A stretch of 64,000 nucleotides of DNA from Tillus elongatus (GCA_964006375.1 OZ023267.1:38721753-38785752), one strand, 5' to 3'. Positions 27,801-40,362 are shown, numbered from the stretch's first letter. The notes: generated from the sequence alone by a model not told the origin. Translations and numbers: made by a program.

Positions 27801-28299
27801 TAAACAACTCCAAATACAGTTTAGGACTGAAAGTGTAGCATAATATAGTGGAAATGTAAAAAAAATCCAGTCAAGTCTATAAACAAGCTTTTAAAATAGT
27901 TTCTTTTTTATCTTTAAACTTTAACATAAGACGTCATATAAGATCTAAACAGTCGTCGAATTTGTTTCAGTGGCAATTCTATTAAGTCTGTAATTAATTT
28001 TTATGTATACTTTTAATATAATATAATATATCCCGGGCAGGAAGCCCGTGCCAAGTATCATGTAAACAAAACATTAGTGAACGTTTTCTTAGATAGCTTA
28101 TTAGTAGCCTGCTTGTCTTGTACGCAGAAGGTTCCGTGATCAATTCCGGCTGGCTGAAAGTATGGTTTCTTTTTGTTTTCTTTTGACATTTGGAGAAGCA
28201 ATAGTGTACATATTTAATACGTTTTGAACAAGATCTCATTTTTGCTTAAAACGCCTGAATAGCTCTGTTACATTTGAGTCTAAAATTGTATCTTTCAGC
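27801..28299. other. Unassigned stretch
   Basis: An 81-codon minus frame (28239-27994) is unrecognised. Confidence 0.35.
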
Positions 28300-28710
28300 A
28301 GAGATTTTGTTATCGAAAAAACGGGTTTAATTAGGTTGACTAAAACGAAATCATTCAGGCGATTAATAAGAAAAAATAACTGCGACGTTTATAATTTGGC
28401 ATTTACTTTACTTTTCTAAACATCAATAAAGTTTTCTTCTGAAAAGCTTTTGTAACTTTAATGAAATTTGTAGTACATGTTTCTTTAAAAGAGACTAACA
28501 CTGTCTATAGGTATAGCAATATTAAATGTTTGAGCTTCATAGAAAATTGAGTTTTGGTTATTTTTCTCAAAGAAGACGATTTTTTGTTGATAATTGAGGG
28601 ATATCGATGGTAACACTTTCAAAAGAATTCTTCAAATGTACGCGTAGTAGGACCGCTAAAATCGATCTTCAAGGTCTGTGAGAGTTTAAAGTGTTAGTCT
28701 TAGTAATATG
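28300..28710 (+). repeat. Family C, left part, interrupted by a retroposon
   Basis: Collinear with 35860-35908 plus 36955-37210 (GGTTGACTAAAAC, CTTTTGTAACTTTAATGAAA versus CTTTTGTACCTTTAGTGAAA). It resumes at 30349. Confidence 0.75.
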
Positions 28711-30338
28711 CCTTTGTCCCCCGTGGGTCCGGGGACTAACTAAAAGAATAAGCCCAAGGTAACTCCTGCCTGTCGGAAAAGGAGACTAATTGGAATCAAA
28801 CACTGGGGGGGGGTCTTGTACATGTGGGCCTGGAGGGGGGCGGATATCTCTGGGGAGTGATGTACACCCGTATTTTGAGGCCTCCACTCTGGGCTTAGAA
28901 ATGGATGGTTGCCCGCGCTTGGTTGTTACTCGGGAGCGGGGTTCGGATGGGTGCCGCCTTGGGTTGAGTGCTGGCGGGTCTCGTGTGTCTAGACGACCCG
29001 GAGGGGGTTGACAGCTCTGATGAGTGGTAAACACCCGGAGTTTGGGGCGCCCACTGTGTGCTTCGAAACGGACAGACGGCCTCGCTTGTGCGATGCTCGG
29101 GAGCGGGGCTCGATGGGATGTCGCCTTGAGTCTATCACTGGTGGGTGTCGGATCTAGACGAACCCGGAGGAGAGCTGAGATCTTTAGGGGTGGAATAAAA
29201 CTAAGGGTTGAGGCCTCTTCTGTGAGCTTCGAAATGGACAAACGACCTCACTTGGATGCTGCTCAGATGCAGGACTTCATGATACTGCACCTAGTCAAAC
29301 ACTGACGGATGTCTGACCCAGACGAACTCAGAGAGAGGTTATCTCTCTTTGAGCTTTGAGACGGGCAAGCGATTTCGCTCAGATGGCATTACATCTGTCA
29401 AACAAAGTTTCACCTCGCATGTGTCGTCTTCTGTCGGAAGCTCGATTTGTTGGGTAAAATTTAAGGTAACGCTGGCAGGTGTTGGACCTGGACGAACCCG
29501 GAGGTGGCTGGGGTCTCTAGGGGTGGATTACACCTGGAGACTTGGGCCTACTCTGTGAGCATCGATACAGGCTAACGACCCCGCCTGGATGCTGCTCGAG
29601 GGTGGGACTTCATAATACCGCCTCGAGTCAATGAAACACTGGCGGGGGCCTGGTGCAGGTGAGGCGGAGGGGAGGCAGACGTCTCTGGGGAGTGATATCC
29701 ACCCGGAGTTTGGCGCCTTCACTGTGGCCTTAGAGACTGACAATTGGCCTCGCTTGGTTGTTACTCGGGAGCGGGGTTCCAGATGATACCGCCCTGGATT
29801 GAGCCCTGGCGTGTGTCGTGTGTCCAGACGTCCCAGGGGGTCTGATCTCTGATGAGTGGTAAACACCCGGAGTTTGGAGCTCATACTGTGTGCTACGAAA
29901 CGGACGGACGGCCTCGCTGGGGTGATGCTCGGGAGCGGGACTCGATGGGATATTGCCTTGAGTCTTAACACTGTTAGGTGTCATGTTTGGAAGAGCCTGG
30001 GGGGAGCTGAGATCTCTAGGGGTGGATTACAACTGGAGATTAGATGCTGCTCGAGAGCGGGACTTTACGATACCGCCTCGAGTCAAACACTGACGGATGT
30101 CGGGTCCAGACGAACTCGGAGAGAGGTTATCTCTCTTTGAGCTTCGAAACGGGCAAACGACTTCACTCAGATGGCAGTACACCTGCCAAACAAACTCTCA
30201 CCCTCAAGAAAAGATCGACTCCCTCAGAGAGCTGGAATTGATGGATGAAATCTAAATAATTAGACGTGAGCCACAATAGACCTAAGGTCGCGGTGGAGGG
30301 ACTGGAATAGCCCACTCACAATAAAATATAATCTAATC
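28711..30338 (+). mobile_element. 1.63 kb noncoding retroposon containing a higher-order satellite
   Basis: Flanked by TAGTAATATG on both sides (28701-28710 and 30339-30348), a 10 bp TSD. Family C sequence reads on without a gap across the insert, as in the uninterrupted copy at 37180-37260. The 5' head is GC-rich (CCCCCGTGGGTCCGGGG, GGTAACTCCTGCCTGTCGG); the 3' end is AATAAAATATAATCTAATCT. Nearly all the rest is a ~167 bp tandem repeat. Long frames on either strand are shadows of the repeats. The short tandem 3' tail suggests LINE-driven retroposition in trans. The head resembles sequence I associate with insect LINEs, from memory only. Confidence 0.8.
28790..30240 (+). repeat. ~167 bp satellite with five-unit higher-order repeat
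   Basis: Unit landmarks (GTGG or AGTG before ACACCCGGAG, then CTTCGAAACGGAC, then CTCGGGAGCGGG) recur near 28854, 29021, 29189, 29520, 29687, 29853 and 30018. Units ~833 bp apart are most alike: 28854 with 29687 (GGTTGTTACTCGGGAGCGGG in both), and 29021 with 29853 (GAGTGGTAAACACCCGGAGT in both). The variant with GAGAGAGGTTATCTCTC occurs at 29330 and 30118; its shorter distance (~786) is explained by a partly deleted unit at 30018. Strikingly GC-rich for this window. Confidence 0.85.
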
Positions 30339-30348
30339 TAGTAATATG

Positions 30349-30415
30349 ACGTATAATAAGAGCGTACAACTCATAAACATTTACTACTATAACGCACTTG
30401 CTACATCCCGAAATT
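30349..30415 (+). repeat. Family C, right end with signature motif
   Basis: Continues 28710 after the retroposon and ends CTACTATAACGCACTTGC, the minus form of the signature, so family C shares termini with the MITE-like units. Confidence 0.75.
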
Positions 30416-31855
30416 TTATATATATATTCTCTGAATATTAGCCTTCAGATGGTATATTCTCTCATGGTCAGTATTATTCTAGCTTTTTATCCATTTTTAT
30501 AATGTCATTTCTTAGCTAGTCTATTACATGAAAGCTGTAGGCGACAACACGTACAGCAATGATGTGTTTCGCTGTAATTTTAGCAATTTCTAGTATTTAT
30601 ATTTATATTATTATTATAGCTGTTGCTGTTGCTATTAAAACGAACATACTTATCATCATTCTTTTGCCACTACAAGTTTATCAAATTTTCTGGATAATAA
30701 AAGAGATGCACTAATGACCTAAGTTTAGATGCATGAATGAGGCTTACTTTTTCCCGATTTAAAATCTTGGATAGCTTAGTTAGCCAGTACATTGACAAGA
30801 AAATATTTTTATTGGTTTTCATTACATCCTCGTAGAGCAAAGTCACAAAGTGACGATGCATGTTGTAAAAATGTGATGCGACAAACATTGCAGGCTAGTG
30901 GTGTAGCGGTACACCGCTAGAGCGCCAATTAAATAACTTAATTAAGCGGCTTAATCAACTTGTCATCCGGGAATCAATCTGTTCTCATCGGTTGACGAGA
31001 TAAAGAGCACCGCAACAAAACGTTTATGTACCGACATAACAATCGACCATCATGCCTGCCTGCAGTTTAGTCAGTAATTCAGGTAGGCCTTGAAAATTCG
31101 TAAACTAAAAGTAATCTCTGTTGTTACTAGATTTAAAATTAGAGCCTGATTTTTATACAGTGTCATCATTAAAGTCAGAACGATGTAGAACATTTTTAGT
31201 TATTTAACTCACGTAAATTTAAAAGCTTTGAAAATGATGCAAAATGAGTTGTTTATAATTTTTGATCAAAATGGCATACAAAAACAATTCGGTGACTAAA
31301 ATTAAAAGACTGAAATGCATAGTTGATCTTTTTCAATTTTTGTCCCCATCTGCAACCTTGATTTTTTTCACCTTCTTTTAGCCTTGCATTTTTTGGCTCA
31401 TTTGAATTTATTACGATCCAAAAAGACCTTTTAAGGTGTAATAGCCTCAACAGCCGAAGATGTTGCTTCTGTTTAAAATAGAGTTTCTTCAATCAAAAAA
31501 AGTTTCAAACATGCTAATAGAATTATTATGACGTCCTTGATATAGAATGGCACGTTCAACATTTTACACCAACATTTGCTCTATTCATTTACATTAGTAA
31601 GCTGTTGGTTAGTTTGACGATGATGTCCCAAAAATTTCATATGCTCATATTTAACACATAACTGACTCTAGGCAATCAAAAATCCCTGCAGTTGCTCTTC
31701 AGGTCAATGCGGCCAACAAAGGTATATTGGTGGTTTACCAGGTACGAAGCGCACATATAACCTTCAGACCATGGGGTAAGGCCTCTAGTCTCTGGCCAGC
31801 ATTTTTAAACGTCACTTATCCAGATAATGCAACTGAAGAAACAGACAATCTATAA
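30416..31855. other. Unassigned stretch
   Basis: Short frames only (72 codons at 30888-30670, 79 codons at 31492-31253, both minus) without recognisable domains. A tRNA-like A-box near 30903 lacks a convincing B-box. Confidence 0.4.
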
Positions 31856-32197
31856 AAAACCAGGACACAGCAAGTGCGTTATGGTAGTGGATTTTCATAG
31901 AAATGATCTGGCACATAATATTTTATTATAACTTTTTTTTCTTGTAACATAGAAATCTAAATTTTGGTGTATAGTTTAATTTTTATATCGTAAACCTACC
32001 TACCAAATTTGGTTATGATATATTTCTTTTACTTTTTGAGATAAAAATTTTTTCAAATGAAAACTCAAAATTTTCCCGGAAAACCTCGTCTGATTTTCCT
32101 GACTAACGAACTTATCCAAGCCATTTACAAAAGGAAGGTTCATGCCAAATTTTATCAAACTTCGCCCATTATTTTTTGAGTTATCGGTGTGATACAT

Positions 32198-32232
<35 letters not shown>

Positions 32233-32235
32233 GAT

Positions 32236-32269
<34 letters not shown>

Positions 32270-32270
32270 G
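31856..32270 (+). repeat. Short composite-family copy
   Basis: Plus signature GCAAGTGCGTTATGGTAGTG at 31872, then directly the late block strings (TTTTCCCGGAAAACCTCG, ACGAACTTATCCAAGCC) and a compound (CATA)n-(CA)n-(TA)n tract (32193-32267). Close in layout to 40375-41285. Confidence 0.85.
32238..32267. repeat. (TA)n array
   Basis: Short array after (CATA)n and (CA)n. Confidence 0.95.
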
Positions 32271-33722
32271 TTATCTGTATATTGTATACATATCCACATC
32301 GTTCGACATATTTTACTGTACACTAAAACAGAAAACAAAATAATAACATTAAAATATAAGCACATTCACTATTATTGTTAGTCAGTGTTATTTGGAGAAG
32401 CAATGAAAGATATATAGCCATAATTTGTTGAAATGATCATTAATTATAATTCTTAAAAAGTATAACTAGCAATTTGGAAAATATCTCAGTTAAAGTGAAA
32501 TTAAAAGAGCCAAAAATCTATATGTAGATAGATTGAAATATTAAGCATGAAATACATACCAAAGAATTATGTTCTAAATCAATTACCTGAAGGTAATGAA
32601 CAAAACAAACCCCTGTATGATGTTTTCAATATGTAAATTTAGTTTTATTTATGTGAACAATGAACTGAAATGTACCCATATATGTGTCTGTGTTTGTAAA
32701 AAAACAATGAACTGGAAGTTACTAAAAAACAGTGTTTAGTGTTCTGGAACTTTTAAATCAAGATTACAGCATAACATGAATTAATGTTAGAAAATTATTG
32801 TTGGTTATGTTATGTAGAAATAAGGTTAGGTCAGATGTCAATTTTAAGAATAGAATATTCAACTTACTCGACGGTTCAAAGGTGAATAGCTGTCAAACAT
32901 ATATTAATTAATTGGAAGAGAGAACGCTCTGACCAGAGAGGAAACACCAAATGTTAGATGAATTTGGGCAACATTTCCGCTTTCGTGAGATTTTATTGTT
33001 GGTTGTTGATGAAATTGAGATGCCAGAGAGCGTCATTCTTGCTTCCCATTTTAAATATAAATATTTTAAAGTATAAATTGTGCAAGGAAAATTCAATTTG
33101 CCGCTAAAACAAAGAAGAGACGTTACATCAAGTTTTTAACGTAAGAAAGTACGAGATAAGCAGTAAATATATCAAGAATACTTACATTTGAGGATACCCA
33201 CTACCATTAGCGAGGAAGCCAAGGTTAGAGATTTATTTTGTTTAATGTATATCAGCTCAACAAGACAAATATTTCAATAAGAAGACAGCCCATTCTGTCA
33301 AATATCATTTTAAGCAAATGTGTTTATGGGAAACTAAGATTTAAATGCATAAAGTAGAAATCTTATAGGATAATTTAACCATAGTTCAACATTGCGAATA
33401 CAGAGGGAGTGCAGGTCAAGGATCCATATTTATTAATCAGAACATTTGAATGACAGCCGAAAATTCGGGTACTAAGATTAATCATTGTAAATTGATAATA
33501 TTAGTTTGACAAATTATAACAACGGATCCGTTTAGATTTTAAATTTGAAATTGTGCCAATAAAATTTGTTTACGAATTTTGAAACATAATTCTTTGAAAC
33601 AAAATAAGATAAAATAAGGTTACTATAAATATTTGCAGGCTATTTTTTTCCCTATTTTAGCAGAACTCACCACTGAGATAGCGTAAGTATATTAAAATAT
33701 TTGAATACAATTTATTTGACAT

Positions 33723-33724
<2 letters not shown>
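32271..33724. other. Unassigned AT-rich stretch
   Basis: No frame above ~60 codons with any recognisable sense; no repeat partner noticed. Confidence 0.45.

Positions 33725-33793
<69 letters not shown>
33725..33793. repeat. (TA)n array
   Basis: Isolated array; neither flank was matched to a repeat. Confidence 0.98.
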
Positions 33794-33796
<3 letters not shown>

Positions 33797-34135
33797 GAAG
33801 GATAGGCAACCCAAATAACCCTGAGATAGCTTAAATCACAATTAATACAAGAGTCATAAAACATTTTATTCAGATAAAGTTTCACATTATAAAATATACA
33901 GAGTCACCCATAACACATGGTGTAATATCATTATCACATTTTAAATATAATTTTTCCATATAAAATAAATAGAAATATAAAAACATTGAATTAACATATT
34001 AATAAAATATAATATAATATAAATATAAAAATAAAACTCAAAGGCCAAATTAGTATAATTGATGCCCAACAGTGTGGCAATTAACATTAAAAATTAATAT
34101 ATAATATAATAAAATATAAAATTAAAGCCAAGTAG

Positions 34136-34140
<5 letters not shown>
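33794..34140. other. AT-rich stretch, nothing recognised
   Basis: Very AT-rich, with repeated AAATATAA-like strings. Confidence 0.4.

Positions 34141-34206
<66 letters not shown>
34141..34206. repeat. (TA)n array
   Basis: Flanked by unassigned sequence on both sides. Confidence 0.98.
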
Positions 34207-34207
<1 letters not shown>

Positions 34208-34919
34208 TCTCGATTATTCGTGTGCGTATTATCCGTGCTGAAAAAAACATCAAAATTGTAAATCGGGTATAGTAGATCAAAATTTACATTCTTTCCGTCG
34301 CCCCTCTCGCACAAATATAATAAATATCCCTAATGAAAACTAAGTACGAGTGTGTCTGTTATAAATACACGTTGCAAAATTATGAGGAATATTAAACTGA
34401 AAAATTCCTTAGAACCTGTAGGTAGTGTAGTAGTATACGTGTAAGCAGAATAAGCTGTCACATATCGCTTATTTTGAGTTTCTATTTATCTCCAAACGTC
34501 ACTGTCACAACAATAGGAGCGCTGAGAAAGATTTATATCCCCGAATGTTTATATTGAGATAAAAACTTTAAATTTTCCTTATCTTTTTACACTTGACCTT
34601 ATTTGTGATTGCATTGTCGGCGGGGCAGAAAGGAACAAGATAAACTTTTCTTAAGAAAGACACAGCTGTAAAACATCATAGATGCACTTTCTTTTCAATC
34701 TATGAAAGCTAGCGAATTTACTACATTTGTCAATTAATTTTCAATTGCAAAGAGATATTGTGTGTTCACGGTCTATTTTTTATTAAATTCGGTATACATA
34801 CAGCATGTCGCTAAAACGGAAGAGCCGTTTAACCATGAAACAAACGTGAAATAGTGATTGTTGTTCAATAGTAATTTTTTCATACTTTTGGTGTATGTGT
34901 ATGTATTCAAATAGATATA

Positions 34920-34922
<3 letters not shown>
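34207..34922. other. Unassigned stretch
   Basis: Nothing recognised. Confidence 0.4.

Positions 34923-34979
<57 letters not shown>
34923..34979. repeat. (TA)n array
   Basis: Ends exactly at a mariner-like terminus. Confidence 0.98.
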
Positions 34980-34984
<5 letters not shown>

Positions 34985-35135
34985 GGTAGTTCAAATTCGA
35001 GCTTCTGCATTGGGATCTTGTAAACCGTAAGCGATACGAATACGAGGATGTTTCAGTTGGGGAAAAGTTGAGCATTTCTATGGTGATCAATTATCTGAAA
35101 GAAAATTTGAGGTATCATTTTAAGTTTTTTAATTA
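34980..35135 (+). repeat. Solo mariner-like terminus
   Basis: CACAGGGTAGTTCAAATTCG and AGCTTCTGC right at the array edge resemble insect mariner ends. No opposite end or transposase found nearby. Confidence 0.4.
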
Positions 35136-35645
35136 TTCTAAAAAAACGGAAATGTCCAATTTTCGTTTCTTTTTTTTGTTTTCCGGCGAATAACGAAAGA
35201 ACTGGACTGTTTTAACTATGACACTGTTAGGGCACTTTTTTATAGGAAATATAAATGTCATCATAGCTTCCAAGGCGTTGTTGATGCAAAAGTTACCATA
35301 CTTAACTTTGATTTTTCTTATGAGCACCATATTGGATTTTTTAATTTTTAAAAAGTTTTTTTTTCTGATTACAATTATATAGCACACCATACAATCACAT
35401 ATTATCTTCTAACAAAATGGTTCTTTTTTGTAGGCATGCAGAAGGTGGAGGAGAACCCCCGAGATGAAGCAGGGAACCAAGATTTTCAAATCATGTTTAA
35501 ATTGTTACCTCATCTCATTTGTTTAAAATATTTTTCTAAAAATTAATTTGGTGTTGCCTTGTTTGTCAGTCTGACATAGAGAGCTACAATATTTTATCAT
35601 TAAAAAAAGCATGGATACCGCAACAGTAAATAAGTGCTGAAAAGG
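35136..35645. other. Unassigned stretch
   Basis: Short AT-rich frames only. Confidence 0.35.
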
Positions 35646-35908
35646 GTCTGGATGCAGCAACTACGTTATTTGGTACAGAATAAATATTTCAAACATGATA
35701 ACTTAATTTCCCATGAAGTTAGAATCTTCAATCTTGAGCCATAGTAAAACGCAGAGTGGGTGCTAAATTAAAGAAAAATAACATAATGAGCTTCGCGAAT
35801 AATAATCGCTAATAACGTGTTTTGAAAAACCCTTTTTGTGGTTTTGTTTGCAAAAACTAGTTTGAATGGGTTGACTAAAACAAAACCCTCTAAGCATTTA
35901 ATAAGGAA
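35646..35908 (+). repeat. Family C copy 2, left part
   Basis: Begins with a plus signature (GTCTGGATGCAGCAACTACG) and runs to GGTTGACTAAAAC and AATAAGGAAAAA, where the LINE fragment starts. Confidence 0.7.
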
Positions 35909-36660
35909 AAATGCATTAAACGGCACACGGGACTAGCAGGCAACGAAATAGCTGACAAATTAGCTAAAGAATATATTGAAAGTCCAAACAAAATAATAAC
36001 TGGATTACTGCTGACGATGTAAATCAAAAAAATAAATTTCAAATAAGGGAAACGTGGGAAAGTGTTTGGCATGAGTTTTTTAACAAAACAACTAATCGAT
36101 TTACACTTATTCATCCAATGTTGCCTAAAAAAATTCCACATATTGACGAATTTATTATGCCAAGGTACTATACTACTATAATTATCAGAATAAAGCTAAA
36201 TCACGGCTACTTTCCACAACACCTACATAAAATAGGCAGTAGTAACAACCCTTATTGTATATGTGACAACAGTTGCCTAGTAACTTTAGAAAACCTCATG
36301 TTTCAGTGCAGTTTGTATAACCCGATACGTAAACAACTCTGGAAAGAACTCAAATATGCAGGAGTAGAGTTTCCTCTGAAGTTAGCAACACTTATTTGTA
36401 CAAATAGCCTGAAAATCTATAATATACTTATAAAATTCATTCGGCATACAAAAATCAAAATCTAGTTTTGCTGTTTCTCTATGTGTATTTTAGTATTAGC
36501 CTTAGTTAAGAATAATATTAATATAAATTTAGTTTACCTACTGTCTCATCTATTGTTTTTTATCCCATGTGATTAGCTGTCCAGTGTTGTTTGTTAAAAA
36601 AATCCCCTGAAGGACACCTGGGCGAGAAGCGAGTATCCTTTGTTTCTATCCTTAATAATA
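35909..36660 (+). pseudogene. I-like LINE 3' end: RNase H tail and C-terminal region
   Basis: Starts within a LINE-encoded RNase H (KRHTGLAGNEIADKLAKEY, the end of that domain). It continues through a second frame with MLPKKIPHIDEF and a Cys/His motif (CICDNSCLVTLENLMFQCSL, the usual C-x2-C-x-H-x-C region with the His replaced) to TKIKI* at 36465. One stop near 36020 separates the two. The 3' UTR ends in CCTTAATAATAAGTAAG near 36648-36665; TAA-rich tails are known from I elements. 5'-truncated, and inserted in family C copy 2. Confidence 0.75.
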
Positions 36661-36954
36661 AGTAAGAACACAAACATTTATATTTTGACAAAATTGATAT
36701 GTTAGAATATAAATATTGCTTATGCTATAGCCATTTAGAAATAGTCATACTCTGTAAGGGCTTACACATAAAGGTACGTCTATCGCTTCAATCCTCCCTA
36801 TTGCTGTAAGTATTGATATCCATGCAGCAAATTATAAATATATTTGAAGGAGAATCGCTTTTTATAACAATGTATAGATATAACAATGGTACAAATTTAC
36901 TGAGTTTTGTGGCCAATGGACGTAATGTCCGAAGCCAATTCCTTTCACACACAC
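36661..36954. other. Unassigned segment between LINE tail and family C
   Basis: Absent from family C copy 1, so it came with or after the LINE insertion. Confidence 0.35.
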
Positions 36955-37260
36955 ACATGTATAATTTGGCAGGTACATTCCCCTTCTTAATAATAAATTT
37001 TTTATTTGGAAAACTTTTGTACCTTTAGTGAAATTTGTAACACAACTTTTTTAAAGAGACTTGCAGTACTTACACATATGTACCAAATTTTAATTTTCTA
37101 TGTGCATAGAAAATAAAATTTTCCTCAAATAATTGCTTACTGGGACCTCTATAACCGATCTCCAAGGTCCATGTAAATTTAAAGAATTAGTTTTAATACG
37201 TAATAAACGTTAAAAGTTTCTGCGAAAATGCAGTACTATAATGCACTTGCTGCGTCCCGA
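36955..37260 (+). repeat. Family C copy 2, right part (uninterrupted at the retroposon target)
   Basis: ATAATTTGGCA to TAATACGTAATAAACG and a minus signature (37235-37258). It contains the sequence that is split by the 1.63 kb retroposon in copy 1. Confidence 0.8.
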
Positions 37261-37837
37261 ACTTTTTTTAATTTAATGAGTATCTGTTAACACTTGCTAG
37301 GTCAGAGCTTTTTAATATCAATCGATGTATGTACTTCTATAGAACTGCGGATACAAGTTTACTAGATTAAGGTGATGTAACGGGAGACATGGCTGTGATT
37401 ATTATTTAAATATAGTGCAAGATGAAGAGTACTTCAATTTGTTGCCATATTTATGTATTATCTTTTTTTTTTACTTAAATATTTAATAAAATATTCATAT
37501 TTCACAGACATATTTGTTATTCAATAAATCTTCCACACTTCTAAATAAAAATGTATCGTAATTAATTTACCAAGCTGAAACCTAAAATGTAGCTAAAAAA
37601 CAAAAGAAAATACGCTAATGCAAGAAAGAAAAAGAAGCAACAGATCGCGTGTCAAGAACCACTAAACATACTGGGTTCAATTATCACATGCACTCTCCAT
37701 GGACGCTGAAGAGACTCCTTTTACAATATAATGCAAAGACTGAAATCCCAAGGTTAAGCTGTTGCACAAAAACTGAATTTTCCTATACAAAATGACACAA
37801 TGCTTAAAAAGTCATACAATTATTAATATTATTAGTG
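37261..37837. other. Unassigned AT-rich stretch
   Basis: Nothing recognised. Confidence 0.4.
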
Positions 37838-37963
37838 AATTTTCTTTAAAAAAAATTCACTAATGAGGAAATCCCGACTTTTGAATTTTGAAAAAATTTC
37901 TTCAAATGAGCGCTAATTATGCCCCCCAGAACACATATCCGGGCTCAGTTTCAATTTTTATAT

Positions 37964-37966
<3 letters not shown>
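37838..37966 (-). repeat. Composite block end, minus orientation
   Basis: Terminal palindrome (TTAGTGAATTTTC/AAAATTCACTAATG), then AATCCCGACTTTTGAATTTT and ATATCCGGGCTCAG, up to a TA array. The array now borders the mariner instead of the block interior, so the mariner landed in it. Confidence 0.8.

Positions 37967-38040
<74 letters not shown>
37967..38040. repeat. (TA)n array
   Basis: Left flank of mariner copy 1. Confidence 0.98.
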
Positions 38041-38043
<3 letters not shown>

Positions 38044-40065
38044 TGTGTAAAAGCCCAATGGAATAAATTCATTATTTCGGTTACTGTACATTCTTATAAA
38101 AATCCCGAGACACGTCAAATTTAAATTATAAATTGACATTTTTCAAAGTGAAAATGCGATCATTACCTTCATCCCCCTTAGAATGACAGGTATAACCCCC
38201 AATGTTTAAAGGGGAAGTATAGGATTGTGATATGTCGTTTGAAAGGTCTATTCATTCTCTATTCAAAAAAGTTATCGTTTTCAAGTTTATTGCAACAATT
38301 AAAATAGAATAAAATAAAATAATGTGGTTACCGAAATTCGCTATAAAATACTCCAAACTTATTACAATATTGCATTTAGTATACTCCAAACTTATTTCCC
38401 GTTTAGGTGTTGAAGATAAGAAAGTAAGCAAAAACCATAGTAATGTGCTTTTTACATTGTATCCATTAAAAATACATTAAAGGGTTTCCGAGGCAATGTT
38501 AGTTTGTTTAAAACGCCTAAGCAAATTGTGTTGTAATTATAAGTTGTCATTTAAATTGTGAGTATTATAATTTTAGTTTGAATTTCGTTAACTTCAATCA
38601 TGAAAAATGGTTAGATAAACGGAAATGCATAAAATAGCAGTTATACAAATGATTGGTTACGGAGATAAAATCCGAAACAACATGAAGTAACTCGCCTATT
38701 TCATGAGAAATTTCCTGATTTACCGCCTATATCCCAAGGAACAATTAGTAAAATAGAGAAGCAGTTTCGCGAGTTTGGTCATGTAAGGCAGATAACAAAA
38801 AAAGCAGCCAATGCACTGAGTGATGAAATCAAATTAGATGTGATGCTTGAATTTGTGAAAAACCCACCGACATCGACTAGACAGGCATCCACTACATTTA
38901 ATGTTAGCCATGCATCGATAGTTAACATATTAAAAGGAAAGAAAATGCATCTCTATAAAAAGATACATACCCAGGACCTCATGGAAGACGATTTTGATAG
39001 GAGAACTTATTTTTGTGAGCGAATGATGGACATGTTGGATAACAATATTATCCAATTAGAAGACGTTATGTTTTCTGAGGAGTGCACTTTTTCACTTAAC
39101 GGTCATGCTATTCGGCAAAATTGTCGCTACTCGGCAAGGACAAATCCTCACTGGATGAGAAAAGAACACACGCAATACCCTCAAGGTTAATGCTTGGTCA
39201 GAGATTGTTGGAAACCATATTATTGGTCCCTTTTTCATTAAGGGTAATTTGAATGGCGATTATTATTTGGCACTACTTCAAAATGATGTCATTTCAACTT
39301 TGGTAAATTTAGATCCTGATCCAGGAAACCCTCAAGTTCCAGTAAATACGATATGGTTTCAGCAGGATGGAACACCACCATATTACCAACTCAATGTCCG
39401 GCAGTACCTCGATGCAATATTTCCCAATCGGTGGATAGGGAGGCGAGGATCGATAGAATGACCAGCGCGATCACCTGATCTTACCTTATTAGATTACTTT
39501 TTATGGGGATATGTAAAGAGCATTGTGTACAAAACTACACCTTTTGATTTAAATGACTTAAAAGAACGAATAACGCTTGCGATTAGGTCGATCACGCCTG
39601 ATATGTTAAATCATTTTAGAAGATAGTTTTATTAAAGATTAGGATGTTGCCAAGAAGTTCGCGGTGAACATTTTGAACATCTACTTCATTAACATCCATC
39701 GTTAATTTTAGTGTCTTACATTTTATTACATTTTGCATTACATTTTAGTTTTTTGTTGTATTGTAGCGAATTTCGGTAACCACATGATTTTACTTTATTC
39801 TATCTTAATTGTTGCAATACACTTGAAAACGATAACATTTGTGAATAGAGAATGAACATACCTTTCAAACGACATATCACAAGCCTATACTTCCCCTTTA
39901 AAAAATTGGGGGTTGTACCTGTCATTATATGGGGATTAAAGGTAGGGATCGCATTTTCACGTTGAAAAATGCCAATTTATAAATTAAATTTGACGTGTTT
40001 CGGGATTTTTTATAATAATGTACAGTCACCGAAATAATGAATTTATTCCATTTGGCTTTTACACA

Positions 40066-40068
<3 letters not shown>
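38041..40068 (+). mobile_element. DD41D mariner-like element, copy 1 (2.03 kb)
   Basis: Ends CAGTGTGTAAAAGCC (left) and GGCTTTTACACACTG (right) touch TA arrays on both sides. About 300 bp at each end are inverted copies (through TATCGTTTTCAAG and GGTTACCGAAATTCGCTA). Full length, same structure as 47245-49256 on the other strand. Confidence 0.95.
38602..39670 (+). pseudogene. DD41D transposase, copy 1, frameshifted
   Basis: Mariner transposase of ~330 codons. N-terminal HTH region 38602-38930 (ISQGTISKIEKQF; TSTRRQ-like TSTRQASTTFNVSHASI); catalytic core with VMFSEECTF at 39068, where the first acidic residue is Glu but Asp in copy 2; WFQQDGTPPYY at 39355; RSPDLTLLDYFLWGYVKS at 39470, third acidic Asp 41 residues later; tail GEHFEHLL. 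Early stops near 38610-38640, a ~2 bp loss near 39183, a stop at 39460 (W to stop) and two stops near 39625-39635. The last two are shared with copy 2, so both descend from an already damaged source. Confidence 0.9.

Positions 40069-40154
<86 letters not shown>
40069..40154. repeat. (TA)n array
   Basis: Right flank of mariner copy 1. Confidence 0.98.
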
Positions 40155-40156
<2 letters not shown>

Positions 40157-40362
40157 AATCCCAAAACACGTGAATTTTAACTTTAAAAAATGACATCCTG
40201 CAAGGTGAAAACTTCACCGCTACATTTAACTCCACCTGGGTGACAAATGCAACCCCAAAATTTTCAAAATATCAGGTAGGGATTGGTGATACCTCATTTA
40301 AAAATCCCTTAATTCTCTATTAAAAAATGCTCCGAATTTAACATTTATTGCAAAAATTTACA
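40155..40362 (-). repeat. Diverged mariner terminus fragment
   Basis: Similar in order to the inner part of the mariner ends (AATCCCAAAACACGTG versus AATCCCGAAACACGTC; a GTGAAAAC... ATTCTCTATT series), but too diverged to belong to copy 1. An older relative whose TA site was probably reused. Confidence 0.6.

Noticed and set aside
28786..29971. Open frames of 147-151 codons in the GC-rich repeats
   Set aside because: They follow the ~167 bp repeat on both strands, change frame between units, and show no domain.
30895..31010. tRNA-like A-box (TGGTGTAGCGG) suggesting a third SINE
   Set aside because: No acceptable B-box at the right distance, no tail, no TSD seen.
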